From: Desulfobulbus propionicus
GTDB lineage: Bacteria > Desulfobacterota > Desulfobulbia > Desulfobulbales > Desulfobulbaceae
Direction of reading: 5' to 3'
NCBI GenBank assembly: GCA_002748735.1
Contig: PDTC01000015.1
Coordinates: 28,186-92,185 of the forward strand
Length of the DNA stretch: 64,000 nucleotides
This document shows positions 55,189 to 63,846 of the stretch, in pieces. Position 1 is the first letter of the stretch. Each line of letters begins with the position of its first letter. The position numbers and the translations under genes are program-made. The notes below the pieces were generated by a model. It was given only the letters and a program-made list of their open reading frames with translations. It made no database searches and had not been told where the DNA came from.

Positions 55189-56151
55189 TCAGGTTACGGC
55201 ATGGCAGGCCACCTGACTTTCGCCAACCATGCGTGATTCAGGCACGGTGCTCCGACAGGTCTCCAGAATCGAGGGACAGCGGGGATGAAAGGTGCATCCC
55301 GGTGGCGGTGCAATGGGGGACGGCAGTTCACCGGTCAGGGTGATCCGCTCCTTGGTGCGAAACGGGTCGGCCACTGGAGTCGCTGACAGGAGCGCTCTGG
55401 TGTAGGGGTGCTTCGGACTGTTGAAGATGGTCTCCCGGGAGCCGTATTCCACCGGTCGTCCCAGATACATGACCATGACCTCGTCAGCAATATGCTTTAC
55501 CACTGACAAATCGTGACTGATGAACAGATAGGCCAGGTTAAAACGCTCCTGGAGTTCAGCTATAAGGTTGAGTATCTGTGCCTGAATAGAGACATCCAGC
55601 GCTGAAACCGGTTCATCAAGCACGAGAATTTCAGGATTGAGCATCAGGGCCCGGGCCATGGCGATACGCTGACGCTGCCCGCCGGAAAACATGTGCGGGT
55701 AGCGGTTGTAATGCTCGGGCCGCAGTCCCACCTGTGCAATCATCTCCTCGGCAGCCTGCCGTCGTTTGTCCTTGCGCAGACTGGTGTTGACCAGCAGGGG
55801 TTCCTCCAGGGCCTTGCCTATCTTCTGCCTGGGATTGAGCGAGCCGTAAGGATCCTGAAAGACGATCTGGACCTTGCTCTGCAGACGTTTTCGGGTGGTA
55901 CGGTCGACCATCGTGACATCCTCGCCATGAAGGGCCAGAGTCCCTGAAGTAGGACGCTCAATCATGGTCACCAGTCTGGCCAGGGTCGACTTGCCACAAC
56001 CTGATTCGCCGACCACGGCCAGGGTCCTGCCGCGCTCCAGTTGAAAGCTTGCTCCATCCAGAGCCTTAATGACGGCCGGTGGCTTGAATCCGCCTCGCTT
56101 GACTTCATAGTGGCGACAGAGTTTCTCTGCCTGGAGGATTACCTCACTCAT
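55189..56151 (-). CDS. dppF: Peptide ABC transporter ATPase DppF/OppF
   Basis: The second ATPase of a di/oligopeptide importer. Walker A is GESGCGKSTLARL, signature FSGGQRQRIAMARAL, Walker B ILVLDEPVSALDV, and the C-terminal oligopeptide extension carries HPRCPSILETC, a cysteine pair typical of Opp/Dpp ATPases. ATG 56151 overlaps the dppD stop (ATGA), which decides the start. It is the last gene of dppABCDF. Confidence 0.93.
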   Translation of the reverse strand: MSEVILQAEKLCRHYEVKRGGFKPPAVIKALDGASFQLERGRTLAVVGESGCGKSTLARLVTMIERPTSGTLALHGEDVTMVDRTTRKRLQSKVQIVFQDPYGSLNPRQKIGKALEEPLLVNTSLRKDKRRQAAEEMIAQVGLRPEHYNRYPHMFSGGQRQRIAMARALMLNPEILVLDEPVSALDVSIQAQILNLIAELQERFNLAYLFISHDLSVVKHIADEVMVMYLGRPVEYGSRETIFNSPKHPYTRALLSATPVADPFRTKERITLTGELPSPIAPPPGCTFHPRCPSILETCRSTVPESRMVGESQVACHAVT

Positions 56152-57149
56152 GCTTGTTCCTCCTCCATAACACCAGCAGTTGCTGCTGCTTTCTTTCCAA
56201 GGGGAAAATGACACAGTGCCTCACCGAACTCAGGAGAGGCCGGCTCCGGCACCTGAGCATGACAGCGTTCCTGGACAAAGGTGCAACGTGGCGCGAACAG
56301 GCAACCGGCAGGTTTATCGAACTGTCCCGGGACAACCCCGGGAATGGATGGTAGAATTTTTTCTGTGGCCCGTTCCGGCAGGGCGGCCAGCAGGGCCGAT
56401 GTATAGGGATGATGAGGATGGGAAAACAGTCCCTTAATTGACTGCCGTTCCACCTGTTGACCAGCGTACTGCACGACGACCCGTTCAGCGGTCTCGGCTA
56501 CGACGCCCATGTCGTGGGTGATGAGAATCAGGGCCATGCCGGTTTCCTGCTGGAGCTTGAGGAGCAGGTCAAGGATCTGCGCCTGGATGGTCACATCCAG
56601 GGCGGTTGTTGGCTCGTCGGCGATAAGTAGCCTGGGGTTACAGGCAATGGCCATGGCAATCATCACCCGCTGGTTCATGCCACCGGACATCTGATGAGGA
56701 AAGGCAGTAAGGCGCTTGCGGGGCTCGGGGATGCCCACCATGGTCAGCAGCTCCTCGGCCCGTTCCTGGCGCTGAGCACGGTTCATTGCCAAGTGGGTTT
56801 TCAGAGCTTCGGTAATCTGAAAGCCCACCGTAAAACAGGGGTTGAGGCTGGTCATCGGTTCCTGGAAAATCATGGAGATCTCTTTACCGATGATCGATTG
56901 CCGCTCTTTTTTACCGATGTTGAGCAGGTCGTAGCCAGCAAAGTTGAGCCTGTCTGCGGTCACTTTTGCCGTCCACGGCAGCAAACCCATCAGGGCGAGC
57001 ATGGCCACCGACTTGCCGGAACCGGATTCGCCGACAATGGAGACGACTTCGCCGGGTTCGACGTTGAGGTTAACCCGATCCACAGCGGTGAACAGGCCTC
57101 CTGCGGTCTGGAATCGTACCGTCAGGTTTCTGATTTCAAGCAAGGCCAT
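56148..57149 (-). CDS. dppD: Peptide ABC transporter ATPase DppD/OppD
   Basis: The first ATPase of the importer. Walker A is [14 protein letters not shown], signature [17 protein letters not shown], Walker [14 protein letters not shown], and the C-terminal extension has [15 protein letters not shown] 57149 (MALLEIRNL) lies seven bases after the dppC stop; the open frame upstream lacks homology. It pairs with DppF in the membrane complex. Confidence 0.93.
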   Translation of the reverse strand: MALLEIRNLTVRFQTAGGLFTAVDRVNLNVEPGEVVSIVGESGSGKSVAMLALMGLLPWTAKVTADRLNFAGYDLLNIGKKERQSIIGKEISMIFQEPMTSLNPCFTVGFQITEALKTHLAMNRAQRQERAEELLTMVGIPEPRKRLTAFPHQMSGGMNQRVMIAMAIACNPRLLIADEPTTALDVTIQAQILDLLLKLQQETGMALILITHDMGVVAETAERVVVQYAGQQVERQSIKGLFSHPHHPYTSALLAALPERATEKILPSIPGVVPGQFDKPAGCLFAPRCTFVQERCHAQVPEPASPEFGEALCHFPLGKKAAATAGVMEEEQA

Positions 57150-57156
57150 GGCACCC

Positions 57157-58059
57157 TCACGAGCGTTTGAGTTTGGGGTCAAGTGCGTCGCGCAGACCAT
57201 CACCCATAATATTAATTGCCAGTACAGTAATAAGGATAGCCAGACCCGGTAAGGTCACCACCCACCAGGCGCGAAGAATGAACTCACGCGCCTCAGCCAG
57301 CATCGTTCCCCATTCAGGGGTGGGCGGCTGTGCCCCCATCCCCAGAAATCCCAGGGCAGCGGCATCGAGAATCGCGGTGGAAAAACTGAGTGCGGCCTGG
57401 ACGATAAGCGGTGCCATGCAGTTGGGCAGAATGGTAACAAACATTCGCCTGAATCTGCTGACGCCGATGACTCGGGCTGCGGTCACATACTCTTTAGGCA
57501 CCTCGTTCATCACTGCCGCCCGGGTGAGGCGAACATAGTGGGGCTGCTGAACAATGGCAATGGCAATCATTGCATTCACCAGGCTTGGGCCAAGCAGGGC
57601 AACCAGCACGAGCGCCAGCAACAGGCTGGGAAAGGCCAGGACCACGTCCATTATCCGCATGATAAAGGTATCTATCTTACCGCCGAAAAAACCGGCGATC
57701 AATCCCAGGATTACGCCGAGAACAAGGGAGATACCGACGACAACGCAGCCGATAAAAAGTGAGTATCTCGATCCATGAATAAGGCGGGAAAGGATATCCC
57801 TTCCGACGGCGTCAGTGCCCAGGGGAAAGGTGATACTACCGCCATCCTGCCAGAAGGGTGGTTGAAGAAGGGCATCACGGTACTGCTCATTGGGCAGGTG
57901 CGGAGCGATGACGTCGGCAAACAACGCCACCAGGATGATGAAAATGAAGAAAACGAGGCCAGCGACAGCCCCCTTATTTTCCTTGAAGTAGGACCAGAAT
58001 TCGACCAGCAGCGCCAGGCGCCCTTCCAGCTTTGGTCCTTCGGCAACCAGTTCGGCCAT
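57157..58059 (-). CDS. dppC: Peptide ABC transporter permease DppC/OppC
   Basis: A 300-residue inner-membrane permease with an OppC-type N-terminal segment (FWSYFKENKGAVAGLVFF) and several hydrophobic helices. LGTDAVGRDILSRLIHGSRYSL is the hallmark of the family, and YVTAARVIGVSRFRRMFVTILPNC is the EAA loop that docks the ATPase. Its start lies two bases from the dppB stop. Confidence 0.93.
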   Translation of the reverse strand: MAELVAEGPKLEGRLALLVEFWSYFKENKGAVAGLVFFIFIILVALFADVIAPHLPNEQYRDALLQPPFWQDGGSITFPLGTDAVGRDILSRLIHGSRYSLFIGCVVVGISLVLGVILGLIAGFFGGKIDTFIMRIMDVVLAFPSLLLALVLVALLGPSLVNAMIAIAIVQQPHYVRLTRAAVMNEVPKEYVTAARVIGVSRFRRMFVTILPNCMAPLIVQAALSFSTAILDAAALGFLGMGAQPPTPEWGTMLAEAREFILRAWWVVTLPGLAILITVLAINIMGDGLRDALDPKLKRS

Positions 58060-58061
58060 GG

Positions 58062-59072
58062 TTATCCCCTGTGTCGAATTTTTGGGTTGATCAGACCATA
58101 GAGCAGATCGACCATCAGATTTACCAGCATGACAATTGAGGCGATCAGCAAGAGCCCACCCTGCACCGACGGATAATCACGGCGAAAGATGGAATCCACC
58201 ATCCATTTGCCGATACCAGGCCAGGAAAAAATGGTCTCGGTGAGAATCGCCCCGGCAAAGAGCACGCCCACCTGCAGGCCGATCACGGTGATAACAGGGA
58301 TCATCGCGTTTCTGAGGGCATGGAAGCCGATAACTCGACCAGCCCCCAAACCTTTGGCCCGGGCCGTGCGGACATAGTCTTCTCCGAGGACTTCAAGCAT
58401 GGCAGATCTGGTCTGCCGGGCGATTACCGCCAGTGGTATGGTGGAAAGGACAATGGAGGGCAAGATCAGATGAGAAAGTGCCGAGCGGAAGGCCCCTTCC
58501 TGCCCGGACAGCAAGCTGTCAATGAGCATGAAGCCGGTTACCGGTTCAAAAAAGTAGAGCAGGCTGATGCGCCCGGAGACTGGGGTCCATCCGAGGATGC
58601 CTGAGAAAAGGATGATCAGCAGCAGTCCCCACCAGAAAATCGGCATGGAGTATCCGGTCAGAGCGCCGGTCATAACGGTGTGGTCGAACCAGGATCTTCG
58701 TTTTACCGCCGCAATAATTCCGGCAGGCAGGCCGACAAATACCGCAAGGAAGATAGCGCAGAGACTCAACTCCATGGTGGCGGGAAAGAGGGTGAAGAAC
58801 TCCTTCATTACCGGTTGCTTGGTGATAATGGAATTTCCAAGATCACCCCTGAGTAGATCCTTCATGTAGTAGAGGTACTGGACCATTATCGGCTTGTCAA
58901 AACCGAACTCCTTCATGAGCGCGGCATGACGAGCCTCGCTCATGCCACGCTCGCCGGCCATCAGTAGAACCGGATCACCGGGGAGCAGCCGGATAAAGAT
59001 AAAGGCGACAATAGTCACCCCTATGAACGTGGGCAGGATGATGCCCAGTTTCCGCAGAACGTATGCAATCAT
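58062..59072 (-). CDS. dppB: Peptide ABC transporter permease DppB/OppB
   Basis: A 336-residue inner-membrane permease. It opens with the typical YVLRKLGIILPTFIGVTIVAFIFIRLLPGDP, and the EAA loop is DYVRTARAKGLGAGRVIGFHALRNA. The C-terminal TETIFSWPGIGKWMVDSIFRRDYPSVQG is conserved. It follows dppA by 66 bases and forms a heterodimer with DppC. Confidence 0.94.
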   Translation of the reverse strand: MIAYVLRKLGIILPTFIGVTIVAFIFIRLLPGDPVLLMAGERGMSEARHAALMKEFGFDKPIMVQYLYYMKDLLRGDLGNSIITKQPVMKEFFTLFPATMELSLCAIFLAVFVGLPAGIIAAVKRRSWFDHTVMTGALTGYSMPIFWWGLLLIILFSGILGWTPVSGRISLLYFFEPVTGFMLIDSLLSGQEGAFRSALSHLILPSIVLSTIPLAVIARQTRSAMLEVLGEDYVRTARAKGLGAGRVIGFHALRNAMIPVITVIGLQVGVLFAGAILTETIFSWPGIGKWMVDSIFRRDYPSVQGGLLLIASIVMLVNLMVDLLYGLINPKIRHRG

Positions 59073-59138
59073 GGCAAGAGAAAAGTACCGGAGAAACAGA
59101 GACCGGGCAGCGGCTGCCGCCCGGTCGTCACGAAAATG

Positions 59139-60737
59139 TTACTTGAGGTCAACGCCGTAGAAAATGTGACCACCAAAGGGGTCAATCTTGAAATCAACGA
59201 CTTCCTTGCGAACAGGCTTATAGACCACGGAGTGGGCGATGGTTGCCCAGGGGGCCTGCTCTTTAAAGACAATCTGGGCCTGCTCGTAAAGCTTGGCCCG
59301 CTCGGCCTGATCGGAGACGACCTTGGCCTTTTGAATCAGATCTTCAAAGGGCTTGTAACACCACTGGGAACGATTGGAGCCGCCCACAGCGTTACAGCTG
59401 AGCAGTACAGCCAGGAAGTTATCCGGATCGCCATTGTCACCGGTCCAGCCCAGTAGTACGGCGCCGTCGCGATCTTTTTCCTTGGAGCGCTTAAGGTATT
59501 CCCCCCACTCGTAACTGACGATTTCTGCTGTTACCCCTATCTTGGCGAGGTCAGCCTGAATAAGCTCGGCCATGCGCCGGGCATTGGGGTTGTAGGGCCT
59601 TTGTACCGGCATCGCCCAGAGCTTCATGTGGAGGTCCTTGACTCCGGCATCGGCAAGCATTTTTTTGGCAGCTTCCGGGTCGTATGGATCATCTTGGACA
59701 GCATCGTTGTAGCTCCAGATGGTTGGCGGAATAGGATTTTTTGCGACCTTGCCAGCGCCCTGGAAAACTGCGTCGAGGATAGCCTCCTTGTTGATAGCCA
59801 TGTTCAGTGCCTTGCGGACCTCCACCTTGTCAAAGGGGGGCATCTGGGTGTTGTAGGCCAGGTAACCAACGTTGAGGCCTTCTTGTTCGAGCATCTTGAT
59901 ATCCGGATCTTTTTGCATCGACGCAATGTCGGCAGGATTGGGATACGGCATAACATGACATTCGCCGGCCTTCAGTTTTTGATAGCGCACCGAGGCATCA
60001 GGGGTGATGGCAAAGACCAGATTGTCGATGGCTGCCTTGCCGGCCCAGTACTCAGGATGAGCCTTGTAACGGATAACCGCATCCTTTTGATAGGCGACCA
60101 ACTGAAACGGTCCGGTACCGACGATTTCCTGGTCAATTTTCTCCGGTGTACCGGCTGCCATCATCTTGTCGGCGTATTCAGCGGAAAAGATGGAAGCGAA
60201 ATCCATTGCCAGGTTGGCGATCATCGGTGCTTCGGGCCGGTTGAGCACAAATTTCACGGTGTAATCATCGACTTTGACCACATCCACAAGCAGATCCGGC
60301 ATGGACATACTGTTGAAGTACACGTAGGATCCGCCGGAGACCTTGTGATAAGGGTGGTTAGGATCGAGCTGACGCTTGAAGGTGAAGACCACGTCATCGG
60401 CGTTGAAGTCGCGGCTCGGTGTGAAATTCTTGGTTGTATGGAATTTTACGCCCTTGCGCAGGTGAAAGGTGTACTCCTTACCGTCCTCGGAAACCTCCCA
60501 GCTCTCTGCCAGGGCCGGCTTGATTACCGTGGTGCCGCGCTCAAACTCAACCAGTTTGTTGAACACACTTCTGGATGAGGCGTCAAACGTCGTCCCTGAG
60601 GTGTAGAAGGCCGGATTGAATCCCTCCGGGCTTCCCTCTGAGCAGTATACAAGAGTCTTGGCATTGACGCTTGCTGCTCCCAGTGCCAACAGCGATGCAC
60701 AGCACAGCGATGTCAAAAAAAATTTCGTCGGCTTCAT
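59139..60737 (-). CDS. dppA: Periplasmic peptide-binding protein DppA-like
   Basis: A 532-residue family-5 solute-binding protein. The signal peptide is about 26 residues, ending SVNAKT. Landmarks are LVYCSEGSPEGFNPAFYTSGT, LAESWEVSEDGKEYTFHLRKGVKFH and VGTGPFQLVAY. Similarity to E. coli DppA is clear by eye, so dipeptides are the likely ligand, though heme or other small peptides are possible in this family. AAGGAG precedes the ATG. Confidence 0.92.
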   Translation of the reverse strand: MKPTKFFLTSLCCASLLALGAASVNAKTLVYCSEGSPEGFNPAFYTSGTTFDASSRSVFNKLVEFERGTTVIKPALAESWEVSEDGKEYTFHLRKGVKFHTTKNFTPSRDFNADDVVFTFKRQLDPNHPYHKVSGGSYVYFNSMSMPDLLVDVVKVDDYTVKFVLNRPEAPMIANLAMDFASIFSAEYADKMMAAGTPEKIDQEIVGTGPFQLVAYQKDAVIRYKAHPEYWAGKAAIDNLVFAITPDASVRYQKLKAGECHVMPYPNPADIASMQKDPDIKMLEQEGLNVGYLAYNTQMPPFDKVEVRKALNMAINKEAILDAVFQGAGKVAKNPIPPTIWSYNDAVQDDPYDPEAAKKMLADAGVKDLHMKLWAMPVQRPYNPNARRMAELIQADLAKIGVTAEIVSYEWGEYLKRSKEKDRDGAVLLGWTGDNGDPDNFLAVLLSCNAVGGSNRSQWCYKPFEDLIQKAKVVSDQAERAKLYEQAQIVFKEQAPWATIAHSVVYKPVRKEVVDFKIDPFGGHIFYGVDLK

Positions 60738-60776
60738 TCCCGTTTACTCCTTCCTGTTAAACTTAGCGTGGATGGA

Positions 60777-60838
60777 GCAACCATAAGAAATATGGTTGCA
60801 TAATTTATTTATCTTACCAGTTTTTCAGTATTTGTAAA
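60777..60838 (-). promoter_or_regulatory. dppA promoter and leader inverted repeat
   Basis: On the minus strand TTTACA (60838-60833) and TAAGAT (60816-60811) with a 16-base spacer form a plausible promoter. Between it and dppA lies a perfect 9-bp inverted repeat, GCAACCATA/TATGGTTGC (60777-60785 and 60791-60799), a candidate operator or leader hairpin. Confidence 0.5.
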
Positions 60839-60883
60839 GGGGCTTAGGAAACAAAAATACAAAAAATGTGTTAAGTTTTTAAG

Positions 60884-61310
60884 ATGTCATTAAAAAATCG
60901 TTACCAAAAGTGCAGCAAAATAGAAGAGAGAAAATTTCGAGAAATTCTCAAGTATTTTGCTCAGGATTTTATTGCTTCTTGCACTGCATTTTTAACGGGA
61001 TTCAGTATCTGGAGTATTAATAAAGTTTTCCTTAAATTATGTAAGCGCATTGTCCAGGAGTGTGAAAAACAAACCCCTTTTAAAGAAGTTGTCGAACTCG
61101 ATGGATCGTGCTTCGGCTCTTGACGGATTAGAGGAAAGAGAGGTTGAGGAGCTGGAAGTAAAATTATTATTTCTGGAATCTTCAAGCGAGAAGATAAGGT
61201 GTATATTGAGATTTTTATTGATTCTTCAGGTATCCCTTGTCAATACATAAGATGTTAGTATGAAAAATACAGTGTATTGTATGTTGATGGTTGGTGTTTA
61301 TATAAAAAAA
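60884..61310 (+). pseudogene. Decayed IS1595-family transposase (relic 1)
   Basis: The frame begins MSLKNRYQKCSKIEERKFREIL and continues through VVELDGSCFGS, matching the N-terminal and first catalytic-aspartate region of IS1595-type transposases (family pattern VDESYFG). In the same frame, after TGA at 61121-61123, the match continues as RIRGKRG, TGA (61145-61147), GAGSKIIISGIFKREDKVYIEIF, TAG (61256-61258), then YVDGW like the family HSDGW. At least two stops fit CGA-to-TGA changes. The C-terminal third is lost, where a 49-bp palindrome begins. It cannot encode an active enzyme. Confidence 0.85.
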
Positions 61311-61311
61311 A

Positions 61312-61360
61312 TTAACAAGTCGACCTTGAAAAAAGGCTTTTTTCAAGGTCGACTTGTTAA
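61312..61360. repeat. 49-bp perfect palindrome beside the IS relic
   Basis: Arms of 24 bases at 61312-61335 and 61337-61360 are exact reverse complements around one central G at 61336. The arms start TTAACAAGTCGACCTTG and meet in A6/T6 runs. It begins one base after the last recognisable transposase codons, where the transposase similarity stops. It may be two abutting inverted-repeat ends, a terminator-like hairpin, or a rearrangement scar. Confidence 0.9.
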
Positions 61361-61655
61361 GGATGTGATGGGGCAGGTATCAGTTCTGGTTAAAAATGCG
61401 GAGATTATTGGTCGCTACTCATGCCAAGGCGAGGTTGATTCAAAGGTTCTCTATAAACTAGGCAAAGGCACCCGTCCTTTTCCCTAACTTAAGGAGACAA
61501 AGGAAGCCAAAGGGCATCCTGATGCCGGCGATATGGAGGCATTGGCGGTGCTGATAAATATTTTTACCGCCTGATTGTAGGTGTTTGCTGTACAAATTAT
61601 GTTTTTCAAATGATTGAGCGTTGATTTTTATGTTTTTTTAGCGTTTGTTCTTCTC
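61361..61655 (+). other. Unidentified decayed coding remnant
   Basis: After the palindrome one frame encodes GQVSVLVKNAEIIGRYSCQG and ends in PFP then a stop near 61487. A second frame, open across 61488-61577, encodes LKETKEAKGHPDAGDMEALA and ends in a TGA. Joined by one frameshift they look like the end of a protein of higher GC than the IS relic. No family was recognised. The last 75 bases show nothing. Confidence 0.4.
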
Positions 61656-63554
61656 CTATACCGGTTTCAGACCAGGAAAGGCCAGTAAGGAATTATCATC
61701 AGAGATATCTGTGATCTCCTTTTCATAGGCATAAAGAGCGTGTCCGACAGCCGCATCTTCTAATCCGACCGCATCCATTCTGAAAAACTCTTTCATTGAC
61801 ATGAACATTTTCGCGCAGGCTTCAAGCCCTGATGTGTTTAAGATATAGCCATAACCGCCAGCCGGATAACGGCGTGGCAGAGGATAAGTATATCCTCGTG
61901 TATTCATTGTTTCATCAGTACATTTTCCGATGTGCCAACCATGGCATTGGGAGTCGTGTCGGCGTGTATCGACCACACGGCCACCACAACATGATTTGCT
62001 TGAGATAAAATTTTCTATCGTCTGGGTAAGGATCCTGGCGTCGTCGAGATGAAGATTGTCATCAATCTTGACAACAATTTGCGGAGGACCAATAAGAAAA
62101 ATTGTCAGGATTGCGAAAAACATTTTTTCATGTAGATTTTCGTATGTATCTGACGTTGGAACTTTCAGTATTCTGTCAGTATAGCCAAAGATTTTTTCCC
62201 TTGCTTGCCCACCTGTTGCCTCTTCGTTTCCGACCACGATGATATTTGGGAATTTATCGTCGATTTTCTTAAAGCTGTAAAATGAGTCTTTCGCCCGCAA
62301 CATATTTTTGTTACAGCTCAAATGAACAATAACATTCTTATCTTTAATGTCCTGTGCAAGGTTATATGCCTCTTTATGATTTAATGTAATAAAATAAGAC
62401 CGGAGGAAATCCCAAAAAAAAATGTTTGCTGGAAATAGTGAAAAAATATCTCTTAGATTGTCGAGTTTGGGTATCTGCTCCAGATGAAATTTTTTGTCCA
62501 GATCGCTGATGAAAGCAAGGTGATTCTCCATTCCAGCAATGCAAAACCTGGCATTATCATAATGTCTATCTCTCTTATAGCAAGGAAGTGATTCTATATG
62601 CTGTAGAAATTCTGTTTTTTTGGCAGCAACAGCGGTGCTACTTTTGGTGAGGAGTTCTGAGGTTTCTTTTGCCAAAATTGTTCTAGACCTGATATTATCG
62701 CTGTTTTCAATTTCCTTTATCATTGTACGGTCTATAAGAAAGCTGTTATCCAGAATCTTAATTGTCGCATCCTGCAAACTGAAGGACGTGTCGCACCAGA
62801 AAGACTCAAGCTCTCCTGATTTCAACTTTGCATAATGTTTTCGCCATGTTCCACCCACAGATTTTGGCAATTTAGTGTTTCGTTCGTATGCCGCGCCGCC
62901 TGATAAGATTTTTCTCTTGTAATGTTCAAAGGTTCGATAAGGATAATGAAAGATTATCATTTGTGATTCTTGTATGGTTTTCCCGGAGAGATTATTAACA
63001 CTGTGATTACCTTGGGAAACGACAATATCCGGGGTGGCCCGATGAAAACATTTTGAGGGAAGTGGGTGACCCAGGCTATTTTTACTATTTTTCTCAAAAA
63101 GTGTTGTCCGTCGTGGATGTGTTTCGGATTCTATTGGGTTATCATTGAAATTCAGCAGTACTGCGTTTAACCTTGAGACTTCAACAACACTGACTTCTTC
63201 TGGTAAGCTGGCGATAAAATCGGAAATAAGTCCATCTTTGTAAAACCAGAATTCATCAGCGTCGTTATTGATCACCCATTCTGCTTCAAATTCTGTGCAG
63301 GCACGTCGAGCCATGGATGTCACCCATTCTGCCTGATTGTAGTCATCTGCAGGTTGGTATATATATGTAATGTCGATATAATTGCTTAGGTGCGATATAA
63401 TCGCTGCAGTATTATCTGAAGATCTGTTATCCATTATTATAAAAGAGTTCATGCCTTGGCTGAAATGATACCAGATATTATCTTCGATAATATCTTCTTC
63501 ATTTCTTACCAGTATCGTCATCGTGATTTTTGGACTGAGAGGTGTTTCTTTCAT
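61656..63554 (-). CDS. Two-domain glycosyltransferase (GT2/GT92-like plus GT31-like)
   Basis: A 632-residue cytoplasmic protein. The N-terminal 270 residues resemble GT2/GT92-type transferases: TILVRNEEDIIEDNIWYH, IIMDNRSSDNT and INNDADEFWF, the last a DxD-like metal site. The C-terminal 230 residues carry GT31-like blocks: VVKIDDNLHLDD (DxD), YPAGGYGYILNTSG and LEDAAVGHAL. A linker of about 100 residues lies between. The substrate is unknown; surface glycan or glycoprotein synthesis is likely. Composition is AT-rich compared with dpp genes, and IS1595 relics flank it, suggesting acquisition. Confidence 0.72.
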   Translation of the reverse strand: MKETPLSPKITMTILVRNEEDIIEDNIWYHFSQGMNSFIIMDNRSSDNTAAIISHLSNYIDITYIYQPADDYNQAEWVTSMARRACTEFEAEWVINNDADEFWFYKDGLISDFIASLPEEVSVVEVSRLNAVLLNFNDNPIESETHPRRTTLFEKNSKNSLGHPLPSKCFHRATPDIVVSQGNHSVNNLSGKTIQESQMIIFHYPYRTFEHYKRKILSGGAAYERNTKLPKSVGGTWRKHYAKLKSGELESFWCDTSFSLQDATIKILDNSFLIDRTMIKEIENSDNIRSRTILAKETSELLTKSSTAVAAKKTEFLQHIESLPCYKRDRHYDNARFCIAGMENHLAFISDLDKKFHLEQIPKLDNLRDIFSLFPANIFFWDFLRSYFITLNHKEAYNLAQDIKDKNVIVHLSCNKNMLRAKDSFYSFKKIDDKFPNIIVVGNEEATGGQAREKIFGYTDRILKVPTSDTYENLHEKMFFAILTIFLIGPPQIVVKIDDNLHLDDARILTQTIENFISSKSCCGGRVVDTRRHDSQCHGWHIGKCTDETMNTRGYTYPLPRRYPAGGYGYILNTSGLEACAKMFMSMKEFFRMDAVGLEDAAVGHALYAYEKEITDISDDNSLLAFPGLKPV

Positions 63555-63635
63555 TTTGATTCAGTGGAGTCTCGTAGTTTGTTTTTGGATCAAGACTAGA
63601 ACAGTATCACAAAAAAAATAGGATATCGTTCTGTT

Positions 63636-63846
63636 ATGAGGACAAAAAACAAGTATACAAAACGTTCCAAAAAAATCTGAGAAGAAAACACGAGAAATAA
63701 TTAAGCTATTTTTATTTGATTTAGATACTTCTCAGATTACAAAAATTACTGGCATTACATCGTAATACTGTAAACTGGTATTTAACAGGTATTCGCATAC
63801 GAATCTCTGAATATTGTCAACTTCAATCGCCTTTTTCCGGCGGTGG
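63636..63846 (+). pseudogene. Decayed IS1595-family transposase (relic 2)
   Basis: From ATG 63636 the frame gives MRTKNKYTKRSKK, then the match shifts frame to SEKKTREIIKLFLFDLDTSQ and back to NTVNWYLTGIRIRISEYCQLQ, ending SPFSGG near 63846. Together these follow the first 70 residues of IS1595-type transposases, as in relic 1, with two frameshifts. Beyond it a PDGW segment near 63870 may be the family's HSDGW after an internal deletion. The rest to the window end shows no gene. Confidence 0.75.

Noticed and set aside
61121-61258. In-frame UGA codons in the IS1595 relic as selenocysteine sites
   Set aside because: They stand at arginine positions of the transposase family (CGA to TGA) together with a TAG, so they are nonsense decay.
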